Assembly (NCBI RefSeq): GCF_020166335.1
Contig: NZ_JAIUJR010000002.1
Span: 434,001 to 498,000 of the forward strand
Length of the DNA stretch: 64,000 nt
Reading direction: 5' to 3'
From: Winogradskyella alexanderae
GTDB taxonomy: Bacteria > Bacteroidota > Bacteroidia > Flavobacteriales > Flavobacteriaceae
Shown here: piece by piece, positions 28,744-37,699 of the stretch
Layout of the letters: each line of letters starts with the position of its first letter
Numbering within the stretch: position 1 is the stretch's first letter
Position numbers and translations under genes: made by a program
Notes under the pieces: generated by a model
Database searches by the model: none
The model's input: only the letters and a program-made list of their open reading frames with translations
What the model was told of the DNA's origin: nothing

Positions 28744-29355
28744 CTATTTAATTTTGATTGAAAACATTTCTTGGTCTTCAATATATCCTTTTAATTCATC
28801 ATTTGCAAAAACCTTACCAACTCCTGCCGGAGTTCCGGTAAAAATAATATCTCCAATTTTCAACGTAAAATATTTTGATACATATTCTACAAGCTCATCA
28901 ATTTTCCAAAGCATTAGTTCAGTATTACCAGTTTGAACAATTTCTCCATTTCGTTCTAAACTAAAAGAAATGTTATCTATATTGTCAAATTGATTTTTGG
29001 GCAGCCATTTACCAATAACTGCGGCGCCATCAAAAGCTTTGGCCTTCTCCCAAGGCAACCCTTTTGACTTTAATTGGCTTTGCAAATCTCTTGCAGTAAA
29101 GTCTATTCCAAGCCCAATTTCATCATAATATTTATGGGCAAACTTCTTATCAATATACTTTCCTACCTTTTTTATTTTCACCAAAACTTCTACTTCATGA
29201 TGAATCTCATCAGAAAAATCTGGAATAAAAAAAGGCATTTTTTTCAATAAAATTGAAGTGTCGGGTTTTATAAAAACTACAGGATCTTTTGGCCTTTCAT
29301 TTTCAAGTTCCTTAATATGTTCTGTGTAGTTACGGCCAATACAAATGAGCTTCAT
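28744..29355 (-). CDS. Fumarylacetoacetate hydrolase (FAH) family protein
   Basis: The 203-residue protein is a single compact FAH domain. It begins with MKLICIGRNYTEHIKEL and carries the metal-binding acidic cluster in IHHEVEVLVKIKK, FTARDLQSQLKSKGLPWEKA and FTGTPAGVGKV. The family hydrolyses or decarboxylates beta-diketo acids or acylpyruvates, and the small size fits the acylpyruvase (FAHD1/YcgM-like) branch. It sits between the exonuclease (12 bases) and Hpt genes in one operon. Confidence 0.9.
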   Translation of the reverse strand: MKLICIGRNYTEHIKELENERPKDPVVFIKPDTSILLKKMPFFIPDFSDEIHHEVEVLVKIKKVGKYIDKKFAHKYYDEIGLGIDFTARDLQSQLKSKGLPWEKAKAFDGAAVIGKWLPKNQFDNIDNISFSLERNGEIVQTGNTELMLWKIDELVEYVSKYFTLKIGDIIFTGTPAGVGKVFANDELKGYIEDQEMFSIKIK

Positions 29356-29367
29356 TCAGAAATGGAT

Positions 29368-30144
29368 TTAATCTAACTTATTATTAAATTGTTTCAATTT
29401 TATAGCCGTTAATACCTTTTTTGTATATAAAGGAAAGTCTGCATTTAATAACCATCCAAAATAGCCGGGTTCTTGTTCCATAACATCAACTACCCGCTTA
29501 CCTTTGTGTTTTCCAAAAGAAAAACATTCCTCTCCTTCCTTGTTGTATATCAAAAATCCTGCAAAATCTGCAAATTTTTTGCGCGAACTGAACTCAGCTA
29601 AAAACTTGGTGTCATTTTCTAGAGTCTCATATTTTGAAAGCTGAGCCTTTAAAACTTCAAAGGTCGCTCTAGTATCTGCTTCCGCACTATGCGCATCGTC
29701 TAAGTTTTTGTCGCAATAAAACCTGTATGCTGCACTCAATGTACGTTGTTCCATTTTATGGTAAATGGTCTGAACATCTACAGCAACTCGATTCTTCATA
29801 TCAAAATCTACCTCGGCCCTGAGCATCTCTTCTGCCAACAAGGGAATATCAAATCGATTAGAATTGAATCCTCCGAGATCGGAGTCTTTTATAATATTGT
29901 GAACCTCCTTTGCTATTTCTTTGAACGTTGATGCATCTGCCACATCAGCGTCAGAAATTCCGTGTACCTTGGTTACCTCAGGGGGAATAGGAATTGTTGG
30001 GTTCACCAATTTAGTATAAGATTCTTCCTTGCCATTTGGATAAACTTTTAGGATTGAAATTTCTACAATTCTGTCCTTTGAAATATTAATTCCAGTAGTT
30101 TCTAAATCGAAAAAGCAAATGGGTTTATTAAGATTCAACTGCAT
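29368..30144 (-). CDS. DEDDh 3'-5' exonuclease with C-terminal DUF3820-like domain
   Basis: The 258-residue protein has a DnaQ-type exonuclease core: Exo I D13/E15 in FFDLETTGI, Exo II D99 in FNSNRFDIPLLAEE and Exo III H152/D157 in AHSAEADTRATFEVL, so all five acidic/His catalytic residues of the DEDDh type are present. Residues 208-250 (FSFGKHKGKRVVDV, then GYFGWLLNADFP) match the stand-alone DUF3820 protein at 6653-6880. It is not a polymerase subunit in context; it may process DNA or RNA ends. It heads an operon with FAH and Hpt. A -7-like TACCTTTG lies at 30168-30161. Confidence 0.9.
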   Translation of the reverse strand: MQLNLNKPICFFDLETTGINISKDRIVEISILKVYPNGKEESYTKLVNPTIPIPPEVTKVHGISDADVADASTFKEIAKEVHNIIKDSDLGGFNSNRFDIPLLAEEMLRAEVDFDMKNRVAVDVQTIYHKMEQRTLSAAYRFYCDKNLDDAHSAEADTRATFEVLKAQLSKYETLENDTKFLAEFSSRKKFADFAGFLIYNKEGEECFSFGKHKGKRVVDVMEQEPGYFGWLLNADFPLYTKKVLTAIKLKQFNNKLD

Positions 30145-30252
30145 GGGCCATATTTTTTTGCAAAGGTAGTCGAATTAAGGAAACTAGATGCCCATAAATG
30201 AAATTTGAGGATATTATTAAAATAGTCGAAATTCGTACTAAATTTTTTATTC

Positions 30253-31329
30253 ATGAATACAAATCCTGCCTCTTCTATTCACTTTAACTGTGGGCTATCG
30301 ATGAAAAATCGATTTATGCTCGCACCTTTAACCAATCAGCAAAGTAATGAAAACGGACAACTATCTGAAGACGAATTCAATTGGCTAACCCTGCGTGCAA
30401 AGGGCGGATTTGGCTTAACTATGACGTGCGCATCTCACGTTCAAGAGATTGGCAAAGGTTTTAGTGGGCAACTTGGTATTTTTTCAGACGAACATAAGGA
30501 GGGGCACTTAAGGCTGGCTTCTAAAATTCAGTCTTATAACAGTCTTGCCGTTGTACAATTACATCATGCTGGTATGCGATCACCATTTGAGGTGATAAAG
30601 ACTAAAGCCGTTTGCCCATCTGACAATGAAAAACATAATGCTAGAGCACTAAGTATTGAAGAAGTTCGACAATTACGGGAGGATTTTATCAATGCGGCTG
30701 TAAGAGCTCAGGATTGTGGCTATGATGGTGTTGAAGTCCATGGTGCTCATGGTTATATTTTGACACAGTTCTTAAGTTCAAAAATTAATCAACGTGAAGA
30801 TAAGTATGGAGGATCATTAGAAAATAGAGCACGATTACTCTTCGAAATTGTGAGAGGTATTCGTAAAAAATGTGGTCCGGAATTTTTATTGGGTGTTAGA
30901 CTTTCACCCGAACGTTTTGGAATGTACTTGAGTGAAATGAAAGAAGTGAGTCAAACATTAATTAACGACTATAATATCGACTTTTTGGACCTCTCACTTT
31001 GGGATTGTTTTAAAACTCCTGAGGAATTTCCAGATAGCAAACTAAGTCTCCTTGAGCACGTGCTTCAACTAGACTATAAAAACGTAAAACTTACTGTAGC
31101 AGGAAATATTAGAACTGGCAAAGATGTACAAAAAGTACTCGATTCAGGTGTTGATTTTGCAACCATAGGTCGATCCGCAATATTGCATCATGATTTCCCA
31201 AAAAGAGTTATTAAAAACCCAAATTTTGAACCGATTAAAAATCCCGTAACAGAAGGCTATCTTCTAAATGAAGGTTTAAGTAAAACCTTTATTAACTATA
31301 TGAGACGCTGGGAAGGTTTTGTTAACTAA
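30253..31329 (+). CDS. NADH:flavin oxidoreductase (Old Yellow Enzyme family)
   Basis: The 358-residue TIM-barrel flavoprotein shows FMN and substrate motifs of the family: MLAPLTNQQSNENGQLSED, VVQLHHAGMRSP, DGVEVHGAHGYILTQFLS, SKINQREDKYGGSLENRARL and ATIGRSAILHHDFPKR for the phosphate end of FMN. The active-site His pair is represented by VHGAHGY. Such enzymes reduce activated C=C bonds and are cytoplasmic. The physiological substrate is unknown. The gene is monocistronic, with a possible terminator immediately downstream. Confidence 0.92.
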   Translation: MNTNPASSIHFNCGLSMKNRFMLAPLTNQQSNENGQLSEDEFNWLTLRAKGGFGLTMTCASHVQEIGKGFSGQLGIFSDEHKEGHLRLASKIQSYNSLAVVQLHHAGMRSPFEVIKTKAVCPSDNEKHNARALSIEEVRQLREDFINAAVRAQDCGYDGVEVHGAHGYILTQFLSSKINQREDKYGGSLENRARLLFEIVRGIRKKCGPEFLLGVRLSPERFGMYLSEMKEVSQTLINDYNIDFLDLSLWDCFKTPEEFPDSKLSLLEHVLQLDYKNVKLTVAGNIRTGKDVQKVLDSGVDFATIGRSAILHHDFPKRVIKNPNFEPIKNPVTEGYLLNEGLSKTFINYMRRWEGFVN

Positions 31330-31362
31330 AAAAGCACAGAGTTTATCTGCGCTTTTTACTTT
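31330..31362. terminator. Possible bidirectional terminator
   Basis: AAAAAGC-A-CAG pairs with CTG-C-GCTTTTT around one mismatch, with T-runs on both strands. It lies between the convergent oxidoreductase and E2 genes. Confidence 0.45.
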
Positions 31363-31381
31363 AAATCTATTTGGTATAAAT

Positions 31382-32722
31382 TTAAATTTCTCTATCCATG
31401 TCCCAAGCTTCAAGATAGTCTTTCACAGCTTTGACAAATTGACCTCCTAATGCCCCATTAACAACTCTATGGTCATATGAATGTGATAAAAACATTTTGT
31501 AACGGATACCTATAAAGTCTCCATCAGGCGTTTCAATAACTGCGGGCACCTTTCTTATTGCGCCAAGTGCTAAAATACCCACTTGCGGCTGGTTAATTAT
31601 TGGAGTTCCCATTATGCTCCCAAATGTACCAACATTTGTAACTGTATAAGTTCCATCCTGTATTTCGTCTGGTTGTAGTGCACCTATTCTGGCTCTATTA
31701 GCTAAGTCATTAACTTTCTTAGCCATACCTAATAAATTCAACTGATCTGCATCTTTGATTACAGGTACAATTAAATTTCCATCAGGTAAGGCTGCTGCCA
31801 TACCAAGATTAATGTGTTTTTTCTTAATGATATTTTCACCTTGAACAGAAATATTCATCATTGGGAAATCTCGCAATGCTTTCGCCACTGCTTCCATAAA
31901 TATTGGTGTAAAGGTTAGGTTCTCACCTTCTCTTTTCTTAAAACCATCCTTGTGCTTATTTCTCCAATTCCAGATGTTGGTGACATCAGCTTCAATAAAC
32001 GACTGCACATGAGCAGATGTATGTACTGAGTCTACCATATGTTTTGAGATGAGTTTACCCATTCTGGTCATTTCGATTATCTCATCATCTCCCGAAGCAA
32101 CAATTGGTGCAACCTTTTGTTCTTGTATTGGTGCTGGTGAAGTATGTTTCGCTACAGGCTCTTGCGGTACAACAGGTTTGGTTTTAACTTCCTCCTCTTG
32201 TTTTGTGCCTCTACTTTCTAAATAGGCCTTAATATCATTTTTAGTAACTCGGCCATCTTTACCGCTTCCAGGAATGCTATCTAGTTCTGACTGTGATACA
32301 CCTTCTTGCTTAGCTATATTTCGAACCAATGGTGAATAAAAGCGATCTTCTGAAGATACTACGGCTTCAACCGTCTGTTTTGCAGCAACTACAGTTTGAA
32401 CAACTTCTTCTACATGTTCTTCTTTTATAGGTTCAGCTTTAGGCTGTTCTTTTGGCCCTTGAGCTACTTCGGTATCCTCACCTTCAATTTCAATAATAGC
32501 AATGGTTTGACCCACTTGAACAACATCGTCTATCTCAAATAATTTTTCAACCAAAACACCATCAACTTCACTTGGCACTTCACTATCTACTTTATCGGTT
32601 GCAATTTCCAAAACAGCTTCATCTGCTTCAATGGTATCACCTATGTCTTTTAACCACGAGGTAATTGTCGCTTCTGCAACGCTCTCGCCCATTTTAGGTA
32701 ACTTAAGTTCAAACTTTGCCAT
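31382..32722 (-). CDS. 2-oxo acid dehydrogenase E2 component (dihydrolipoyl acyltransferase)
   Basis: The 446-residue protein has the full E2 layout. A lipoyl domain (about 1-76) carries the lipoylated Lys in IATDKVDSEVPSEVDG. A Glu/Pro/Val-rich linker leads to a peripheral subunit-binding domain (about 132-170, SPLVRNIAKQEGVSQSELDS). The catalytic domain (about 215-446) ends in the His/Asp active site SHSYDHRVVNGALGGQF. One lipoyl domain and the H-x-x-x-D motif are typical of branched-chain or mixed 2-oxo acid complexes, and the exact substrate is unclear. E1 and E3 genes are not adjacent, so the complex is assembled from separate loci. It is cytoplasmic. Confidence 0.92.
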   Translation of the reverse strand: MAKFELKLPKMGESVAEATITSWLKDIGDTIEADEAVLEIATDKVDSEVPSEVDGVLVEKLFEIDDVVQVGQTIAIIEIEGEDTEVAQGPKEQPKAEPIKEEHVEEVVQTVVAAKQTVEAVVSSEDRFYSPLVRNIAKQEGVSQSELDSIPGSGKDGRVTKNDIKAYLESRGTKQEEEVKTKPVVPQEPVAKHTSPAPIQEQKVAPIVASGDDEIIEMTRMGKLISKHMVDSVHTSAHVQSFIEADVTNIWNWRNKHKDGFKKREGENLTFTPIFMEAVAKALRDFPMMNISVQGENIIKKKHINLGMAAALPDGNLIVPVIKDADQLNLLGMAKKVNDLANRARIGALQPDEIQDGTYTVTNVGTFGSIMGTPIINQPQVGILALGAIRKVPAVIETPDGDFIGIRYKMFLSHSYDHRVVNGALGGQFVKAVKDYLEAWDMDREI

Positions 32723-32767
32723 ATCTTTAATTTGAAGGTCCTTATTCGCTAATTGCCTGCAAAATTA

Positions 32768-32797
32768 ATAAAAAAACCAATAATTTGTTGGTTTTTA
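32768..32797 (-). terminator. Terminator downstream of the glycosyltransferase gene
   Basis: On the minus strand AAAAACCAA / TTGGTTTTT (9 bp, 7-base loop) is followed by more T residues. It separates the recR-glycosyltransferase unit from the E2 gene. Confidence 0.7.
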
Positions 32798-32814
32798 TGC
32801 ATCATAAAAGTAGG

Positions 32815-33915
32815 TTAAATTTTATCTACAGCACCTCTCCTCACAGAAGAATCGCTTCCAATAATGAAATTACTACCCTTAAGTAAAAACCGAAATACCA
32901 GATTTTTCTGTAGACGCCTTTTTCTTATATCGTAAATTATACTCGTAAAACTTATGTAATCGCAGTCATAAATAAGCATTGCGTTAGGTGTAAGCTCTGC
33001 TTCCAGATTTTCAAGTATATGAACTTTTCTATTATTTATCCCTTTAAAACCGCCTTCTGTTTTATCCGAATAAACAAAGATGTTGTTTATATATATTGGC
33101 TTTTCGACTTTTGAAAATTTTAGGTGTTTGGACAAATTAATGCCTATCCCGACAATTGTATCAAATACCAAATTACGCTTAAAATGTTTTTTGTAAAAGA
33201 TTTGCATTGCGCCAAAAAACCGTTTAGCATAAATAGTATCTTTTAACGTGCTTTCTCCCTTAAAATGAATAACAGATGTTTCTCCGAAATAATAATTCTG
33301 ATAGCCTGCCTTTTTTATTCTATACGATAAATCGATGTCTTCACCATACATGAAATAGTCTTCATCAAATCCTCCAGTTTCACGATAAATTGACGTCTTC
33401 AAAAACATAAATGCACCAACAAATATGTCTGCAATACCAATTTCATTTTCATTTATATGATTGGCATAATAGGATTTACTACATCCTAGCATTTTTTTTA
33501 ATGCTACTGTTGGTGTTGGAATGTTTCTTTTACTCTCTGGTAAAAAGCTACCAGTACCGTCAATAAGATGGCATCCTACTATTCCTGCGTTGGGCTTGAC
33601 ATCGTAGAATTCAATAATTTTCTCAAAAGTATCCTCTGAAACAACCGTGTCAGGATTTAATATACAGAGATACTCGCCTTTTGCTTTATTAACACCAATA
33701 TTATTACCCTTAGCAAAACCACAGTTTTCTTTATTCTCGATTAGTATGACCTTCGGAAAAAGAGATTTTACCATCTCACAACTTCCATCAGTTGAGTTAT
33801 TGTCTACGACGATAATTTCACCATCAAGATTGGAGATAGCCCTTTCGACACTTTTTAAACATAATTCTAAAAAATAACGAACATTGTAATTTAGGATAAT
33901 AACAGAAAGTTTCAC
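32815..33915 (-). CDS. Family 2 glycosyltransferase (rhamnosyltransferase-like)
   Basis: The 366-residue protein has a GT-A fold domain at about residues 1-250: VIILNYNVRYFLELCLKSV, EIIVVDNNSTDGSCEMVKSL, the DxD-type element in ILNPDTVVSED, and FMYGEDIDLSYRIKKAG, the ED acceptor motif of WbbL/RfbF-type GT2 enzymes. A C-terminal extension of about 110 residues (YINNIFVYSDKTEGGFKG) is not assigned. It probably transfers a sugar to a cell-envelope polysaccharide. It starts 6 bases after recR, so the two are co-transcribed. No other polysaccharide genes are near. Confidence 0.9.
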   Translation of the reverse strand: MKLSVIILNYNVRYFLELCLKSVERAISNLDGEIIVVDNNSTDGSCEMVKSLFPKVILIENKENCGFAKGNNIGVNKAKGEYLCILNPDTVVSEDTFEKIIEFYDVKPNAGIVGCHLIDGTGSFLPESKRNIPTPTVALKKMLGCSKSYYANHINENEIGIADIFVGAFMFLKTSIYRETGGFDEDYFMYGEDIDLSYRIKKAGYQNYYFGETSVIHFKGESTLKDTIYAKRFFGAMQIFYKKHFKRNLVFDTIVGIGINLSKHLKFSKVEKPIYINNIFVYSDKTEGGFKGINNRKVHILENLEAELTPNAMLIYDCDYISFTSIIYDIRKRRLQKNLVFRFLLKGSNFIIGSDSSVRRGAVDKI

Positions 33916-33921
33916 CGAACT

Positions 33922-34539
33922 TTATGATTTAAGAGAGGCCTCAAACGGAACCCTATCAACAATACTTCTTCCCAATGTAATCTCATCAGTATATTCTAGC
34001 TCATTTCCAGCCGCGACACCTCTAGCAATAGTCGACGTAGCAACATCCATACCTTGGATTTGCTTAAAAATGTAAAAATTGGTCGTATCGCCTTCCATCG
34101 TCGGGCTCATGGCAAAAATTAATTCTTTAACAGTTCCCTTTTTAACCTTTTCCACAAGCGCCTTAATAGTTAAGTCTTGCGGTCCAATCCCATCCATAGG
34201 TGAAATTTTTCCTCCCAAAACATGATACAAACCTTTGAAGGAACTTGTGTTTTCTATTGCCATGACATCTCTAATATCCTCAACTACACAGATTATATCC
34301 GTTTGCCTTTTTGGATTTTCGCAAATCTCACAAATGTCCTTATCACTAATGTTATGACATGATTTACAAAATTTAATTTCGGCTCTTACTTTTGAAAGGG
34401 CATCTGCTAATTGAAATGTTTGAGTGTCTGGTTGTCGAAGCAAATGTAAAACAAGCCTCAAGGCAGTTCGCTTACCTATTCCAGGTAGCTGAGACATTTC
34501 ATTAACAGCATTTTCAAGTAATTTAGAAGAAAATTCCAT
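33922..34539 (-). CDS. recR: Recombination mediator protein RecR
   Basis: RecR acts with RecO/RecF to load RecA at gaps. The start is set at the ATG at 34539 (205 residues). The longer TTG-started reading would run into the terminator of the upstream gene and adds no family sequence. The HhH region ([19 protein letters not shown]), the four-Cys zinc finger ([17 protein letters not shown]) and the Toprim domain ([14 protein letters not shown]) are all visible, and the C-terminal Walker-B-like region contains [16 protein letters not shown]. The glycosyltransferase gene follows after 6 bases. Confidence 0.97.
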   Translation of the reverse strand: MEFSSKLLENAVNEMSQLPGIGKRTALRLVLHLLRQPDTQTFQLADALSKVRAEIKFCKSCHNISDKDICEICENPKRQTDIICVVEDIRDVMAIENTSSFKGLYHVLGGKISPMDGIGPQDLTIKALVEKVKKGTVKELIFAMSPTMEGDTTNFYIFKQIQGMDVATSTIARGVAAGNELEYTDEITLGRSIVDRVPFEASLKS

Positions 34540-34575
34540 GTTTGCGAAGTTACAGCTTTTAGCTTCATTCCTAAA

Positions 34576-34616
34576 AATAAAAAAGTCCAATTATTAAGTA
34601 GTAATAATTGAACTTG
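34576..34616 (-). terminator. Terminator of the T9SS propeller-protein gene
   Basis: On the minus strand AAGTTCAATTATTA pairs with TAATAATTGGACTT (14 positions, one mismatch), followed by TTTTTA. It lies about 20 bases past the stop and just before the recR start. Confidence 0.75.
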
Positions 34617-34633
34617 TTATAATAAACCTGTTC

Positions 34634-37627
34634 TTATTTTAGAACTAATTTTTTGGTTAATTCACCGTAAGAACTATTCAATTTTACGAAATATACTCCT
34701 TCCTCAAAATTTGAAACATCAATACGCTGACCATTAATTAAATTTAACTTTTTAGAATAAAATACTAACTTACCTAGGGTATTATAGATTCTTACACTAA
34801 CGTCGTCTGATTTTGTCCATTTAATATTAACCTCATCTGCTGCTGGGTTTGGATAAATACTAAAGTCTTCAATAGTAAATTCGTTTATACTTAGGGCCGC
34901 ATCATATAAGTTAGAACGCCATAATCCCCTGCCATAAGTAGCAGCATAAATCTTATTATCTGCCGTGTTTATCTCAAGTTCATTGATTCTAACATTTGGA
35001 AGATTGTTATTAAATGGAATCCATGTATTTCCTAAATCATTATCGGTGTAATAAACGCCATAATTCATACCTACATAGAGACCATCTTCTCCATTATCCT
35101 GCCAAGCTACAGCCTGAGCAGAAAAATTAGGAAGATCCCAAGGAATTCCTGTAAATGACAGGCCACCATCTATACTTACATAAACTTTAGTGCTATTGGT
35201 TGTTGCTATAGCGATTTTATCAGGATCTGTTGGATGTACTGCAATACTATTTACTCGACCACCACCAAGATTTAATCCAGATTGTGTCCAGAATAATCCT
35301 CCATTGGAGGTGTACCAAAAAGCACCATCTATAGCTAGATACATTTTGTTACTGTCAGTTGGTGCTATTTTTAAATGGTCAACACTAGCACCAAAATTTT
35401 GGGAAGCAGGGGTCCATGAGCTACCTCCATTTATTGATTTGTAGACCTGATCAAAAGCACAATAAATAGTATTCTGAATTATTGGATCCTGTTCAAAAGG
35501 CACAATCCAATTCCAGTTACTTTGACCTCCCTTTCCATCTGGTTGATCAACGCCAATTACAGAATTGCCGCCATTTAAGGATTTTACAAATGATCCGAAC
35601 TGTGATGTCCCATATAAAATTTGAGTGTTGTTTTTATCTACAAATCCTTCCATACCATCAGCGCCCCACCAATCGTACCAATTCCCATCAGCTCTTAAAA
35701 CAGAGGATCCGTTATCTTGAGAACCTCCTGTTACGATCACCGGATCCGTTTGGCTTATACCAATTTTGTAAAACTGCCGAATCCCCATACCTGGGGTCAA
35801 ATCCGTATAATAATTTGTGTTTACTGTAGTTGGGTCTTCTGCTCTAAAAATCCCACCATCTGTACCTACAAATAATTTTGCATTTGCGCCAGTGCCAGCA
35901 AAAAACATGATATCAACGTCTGCATGGCAATAGCCAATATTTTCATTAAAAGCTCCTCCAGGTGTCCATTGAGAACTTATATTAAACGACACACCACCGT
36001 TTGTAGAGCGCCAAGTATTTATTCCAGCAATATGAACATCATTAACATCATTCGGATTAACTGTTATGGCCATATCTCTTGGTGCTTGTCCAAGATTATC
36101 AAATCCATTGGAATCATACCCGAAGTAATTTTGAAAAGGATGACTAAGTTGCGAGAAGGTTATACCACTATCGGTTGACTTGTGAAAACCGCCAAATACA
36201 TTACCATCTGCTTCTACAACGTAAACTACTGACGGGTCATCTGGTGAAACACCTATCATCTTAACACCTGAGGAAAAATTGTTTGGTGCAGATTCAAAAC
36301 CATCTGAGAAAACTGTTCCTAAATTATTTGTTTCAATTGAAATATCATCTAAGGTTAATCCCCTTCCATAGTTGGAAGTACCTTCAAATGCAACATAATA
36401 ATCACCAGTAGGGTTTGGAAGATTTAAAGTAATATCTGCCCAGATTGTTGATTCTGCTGTATACTCTGCGATTTGGGTCCAATTTCCGCCGGCAGATGTT
36501 TTATAAAATACTCTCAGCTCATCTATATCCCCTGCCCAATTGACATTGGTATAGGAAAAATTTACACTTGGATTAACCGCTCCAGCTAAATTTAATGATG
36601 GAGTAACCAATCTAGTTTTTGGCTGCGAAAAATTACCTATATAAAACAGTGCCATGCTATTACCTGTTCTTGGTGAGACTGTACCATTTTGGTTTGAACC
36701 AGATGTTGTCCAATCGGTTGAACCACTCACATATTCTTGCGTCCAAGCACCTAAACCATCACTAGTATTGAAAGTTAGGCCACCATCAGTAGAGACAAAG
36801 AATTGAGTCCCTGAGGCATAAATTGTATTAGTATCTCCTGGTTTAAATTGAAAATCATAACCAGTTGTTGCACTAGTGTTTATAGATGTCCATGTTGAAC
36901 CACCATTTATAGATTTAAATAATCCTCCGCTTTGTGCACTTGCATACATTTTTGATGTATTAGTTGGATCAATTAAAATTCTATTTACCGTTCCTCCTAA
37001 TCCACTTCCATGGAGTGTCCACGTTGCACCACCATCAGTCGATCTAAAAATAGACCCACCCGTCGATCCCCAATAATAAATGTTACTATTTAGTGGATCT
37101 ATTGCCAATGAATAAACGTCTATGTTTGATAAATTATCTGTTAACACAGTCCAAGTTGAACCGCCATTCAGACTTTTCCAAACACCACCTGTTTGACTAC
37201 CGGCAATGATATGGTTTAAGTTAGCTTCGTCTACAGCAATAGATGTTATACGGCCTACTCCTGGGTTGTAACCTGACGTCGCATTCCAGTAGGTTGGTCC
37301 CATTTCTTCCCATGTTCCGACTGTAGTTCTTGACAGCACGCCTTCATTATTCAATCGTGCATTGTAGTTTATAAGTTCATTATAGTAAAATTCTGGAGTT
37401 TTTAAATAGCCATTTTCATCCATGGCACGTTCTGCGAAATATTGCCATCTTCTAAATGGCTTATATCCAGTACCTCTATCTCTACCCACTTCATCAAAGT
37501 AAGCTTCGGCACGTTCTGTAATATATTGAACGGTGTGATCTCCTTCTGCAATTAAATCAAGATATTCTTGTGCCGATAATGTTAGTGAAGCAAACAGACA
37601 TACAAAATAAAAAACAATCTTTTTCAT
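34634..37627 (-). CDS. Secreted beta-propeller (BNR/sortilin-like) protein with T9SS sorting tail
   Basis: The 997-residue protein starts with a signal peptide (about residues 1-19, ending near LSAQEY). It then carries many BNR-type repeats with the Asp-box pattern S-x-(N/D)-G-G-x-x-W (LNGGSTWTVL, TDGGATWTLHG, INGGSTWTSI, INGGSSWTPA, SNGGLFWTQS). Between about residues 290 and 435 a jelly-roll 'choice-of-anchor J/MAM-like' domain is inserted (PSVNFSYTNVNWAGDIDELR, GLTLDDISIETNN). The last 75 residues are a type A T9SS sorting domain (FSIYPNPAADEVNIKWTKSD, GVYFVKLNSSYGELTKKLVL). It is therefore exported through the outer membrane and probably anchored to the surface. The ligand or substrate is unknown. 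Confidence 0.92.
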   Translation of the reverse strand: MKKIVFYFVCLFASLTLSAQEYLDLIAEGDHTVQYITERAEAYFDEVGRDRGTGYKPFRRWQYFAERAMDENGYLKTPEFYYNELINYNARLNNEGVLSRTTVGTWEEMGPTYWNATSGYNPGVGRITSIAVDEANLNHIIAGSQTGGVWKSLNGGSTWTVLTDNLSNIDVYSLAIDPLNSNIYYWGSTGGSIFRSTDGGATWTLHGSGLGGTVNRILIDPTNTSKMYASAQSGGLFKSINGGSTWTSINTSATTGYDFQFKPGDTNTIYASGTQFFVSTDGGLTFNTSDGLGAWTQEYVSGSTDWTTSGSNQNGTVSPRTGNSMALFYIGNFSQPKTRLVTPSLNLAGAVNPSVNFSYTNVNWAGDIDELRVFYKTSAGGNWTQIAEYTAESTIWADITLNLPNPTGDYYVAFEGTSNYGRGLTLDDISIETNNLGTVFSDGFESAPNNFSSGVKMIGVSPDDPSVVYVVEADGNVFGGFHKSTDSGITFSQLSHPFQNYFGYDSNGFDNLGQAPRDMAITVNPNDVNDVHIAGINTWRSTNGGVSFNISSQWTPGGAFNENIGYCHADVDIMFFAGTGANAKLFVGTDGGIFRAEDPTTVNTNYYTDLTPGMGIRQFYKIGISQTDPVIVTGGSQDNGSSVLRADGNWYDWWGADGMEGFVDKNNTQILYGTSQFGSFVKSLNGGNSVIGVDQPDGKGGQSNWNWIVPFEQDPIIQNTIYCAFDQVYKSINGGSSWTPASQNFGASVDHLKIAPTDSNKMYLAIDGAFWYTSNGGLFWTQSGLNLGGGRVNSIAVHPTDPDKIAIATTNSTKVYVSIDGGLSFTGIPWDLPNFSAQAVAWQDNGEDGLYVGMNYGVYYTDNDLGNTWIPFNNNLPNVRINELEINTADNKIYAATYGRGLWRSNLYDAALSINEFTIEDFSIYPNPAADEVNIKWTKSDDVSVRIYNTLGKLVFYSKKLNLINGQRIDVSNFEEGVYFVKLNSSYGELTKKLVLK

Positions 37628-37699
37628 ATTTTTTTAATTTCGGTTAGCTAATTTTTCCAAAAATAGTACTTTTCCAAAAATATCCTTAATAATACCTAA

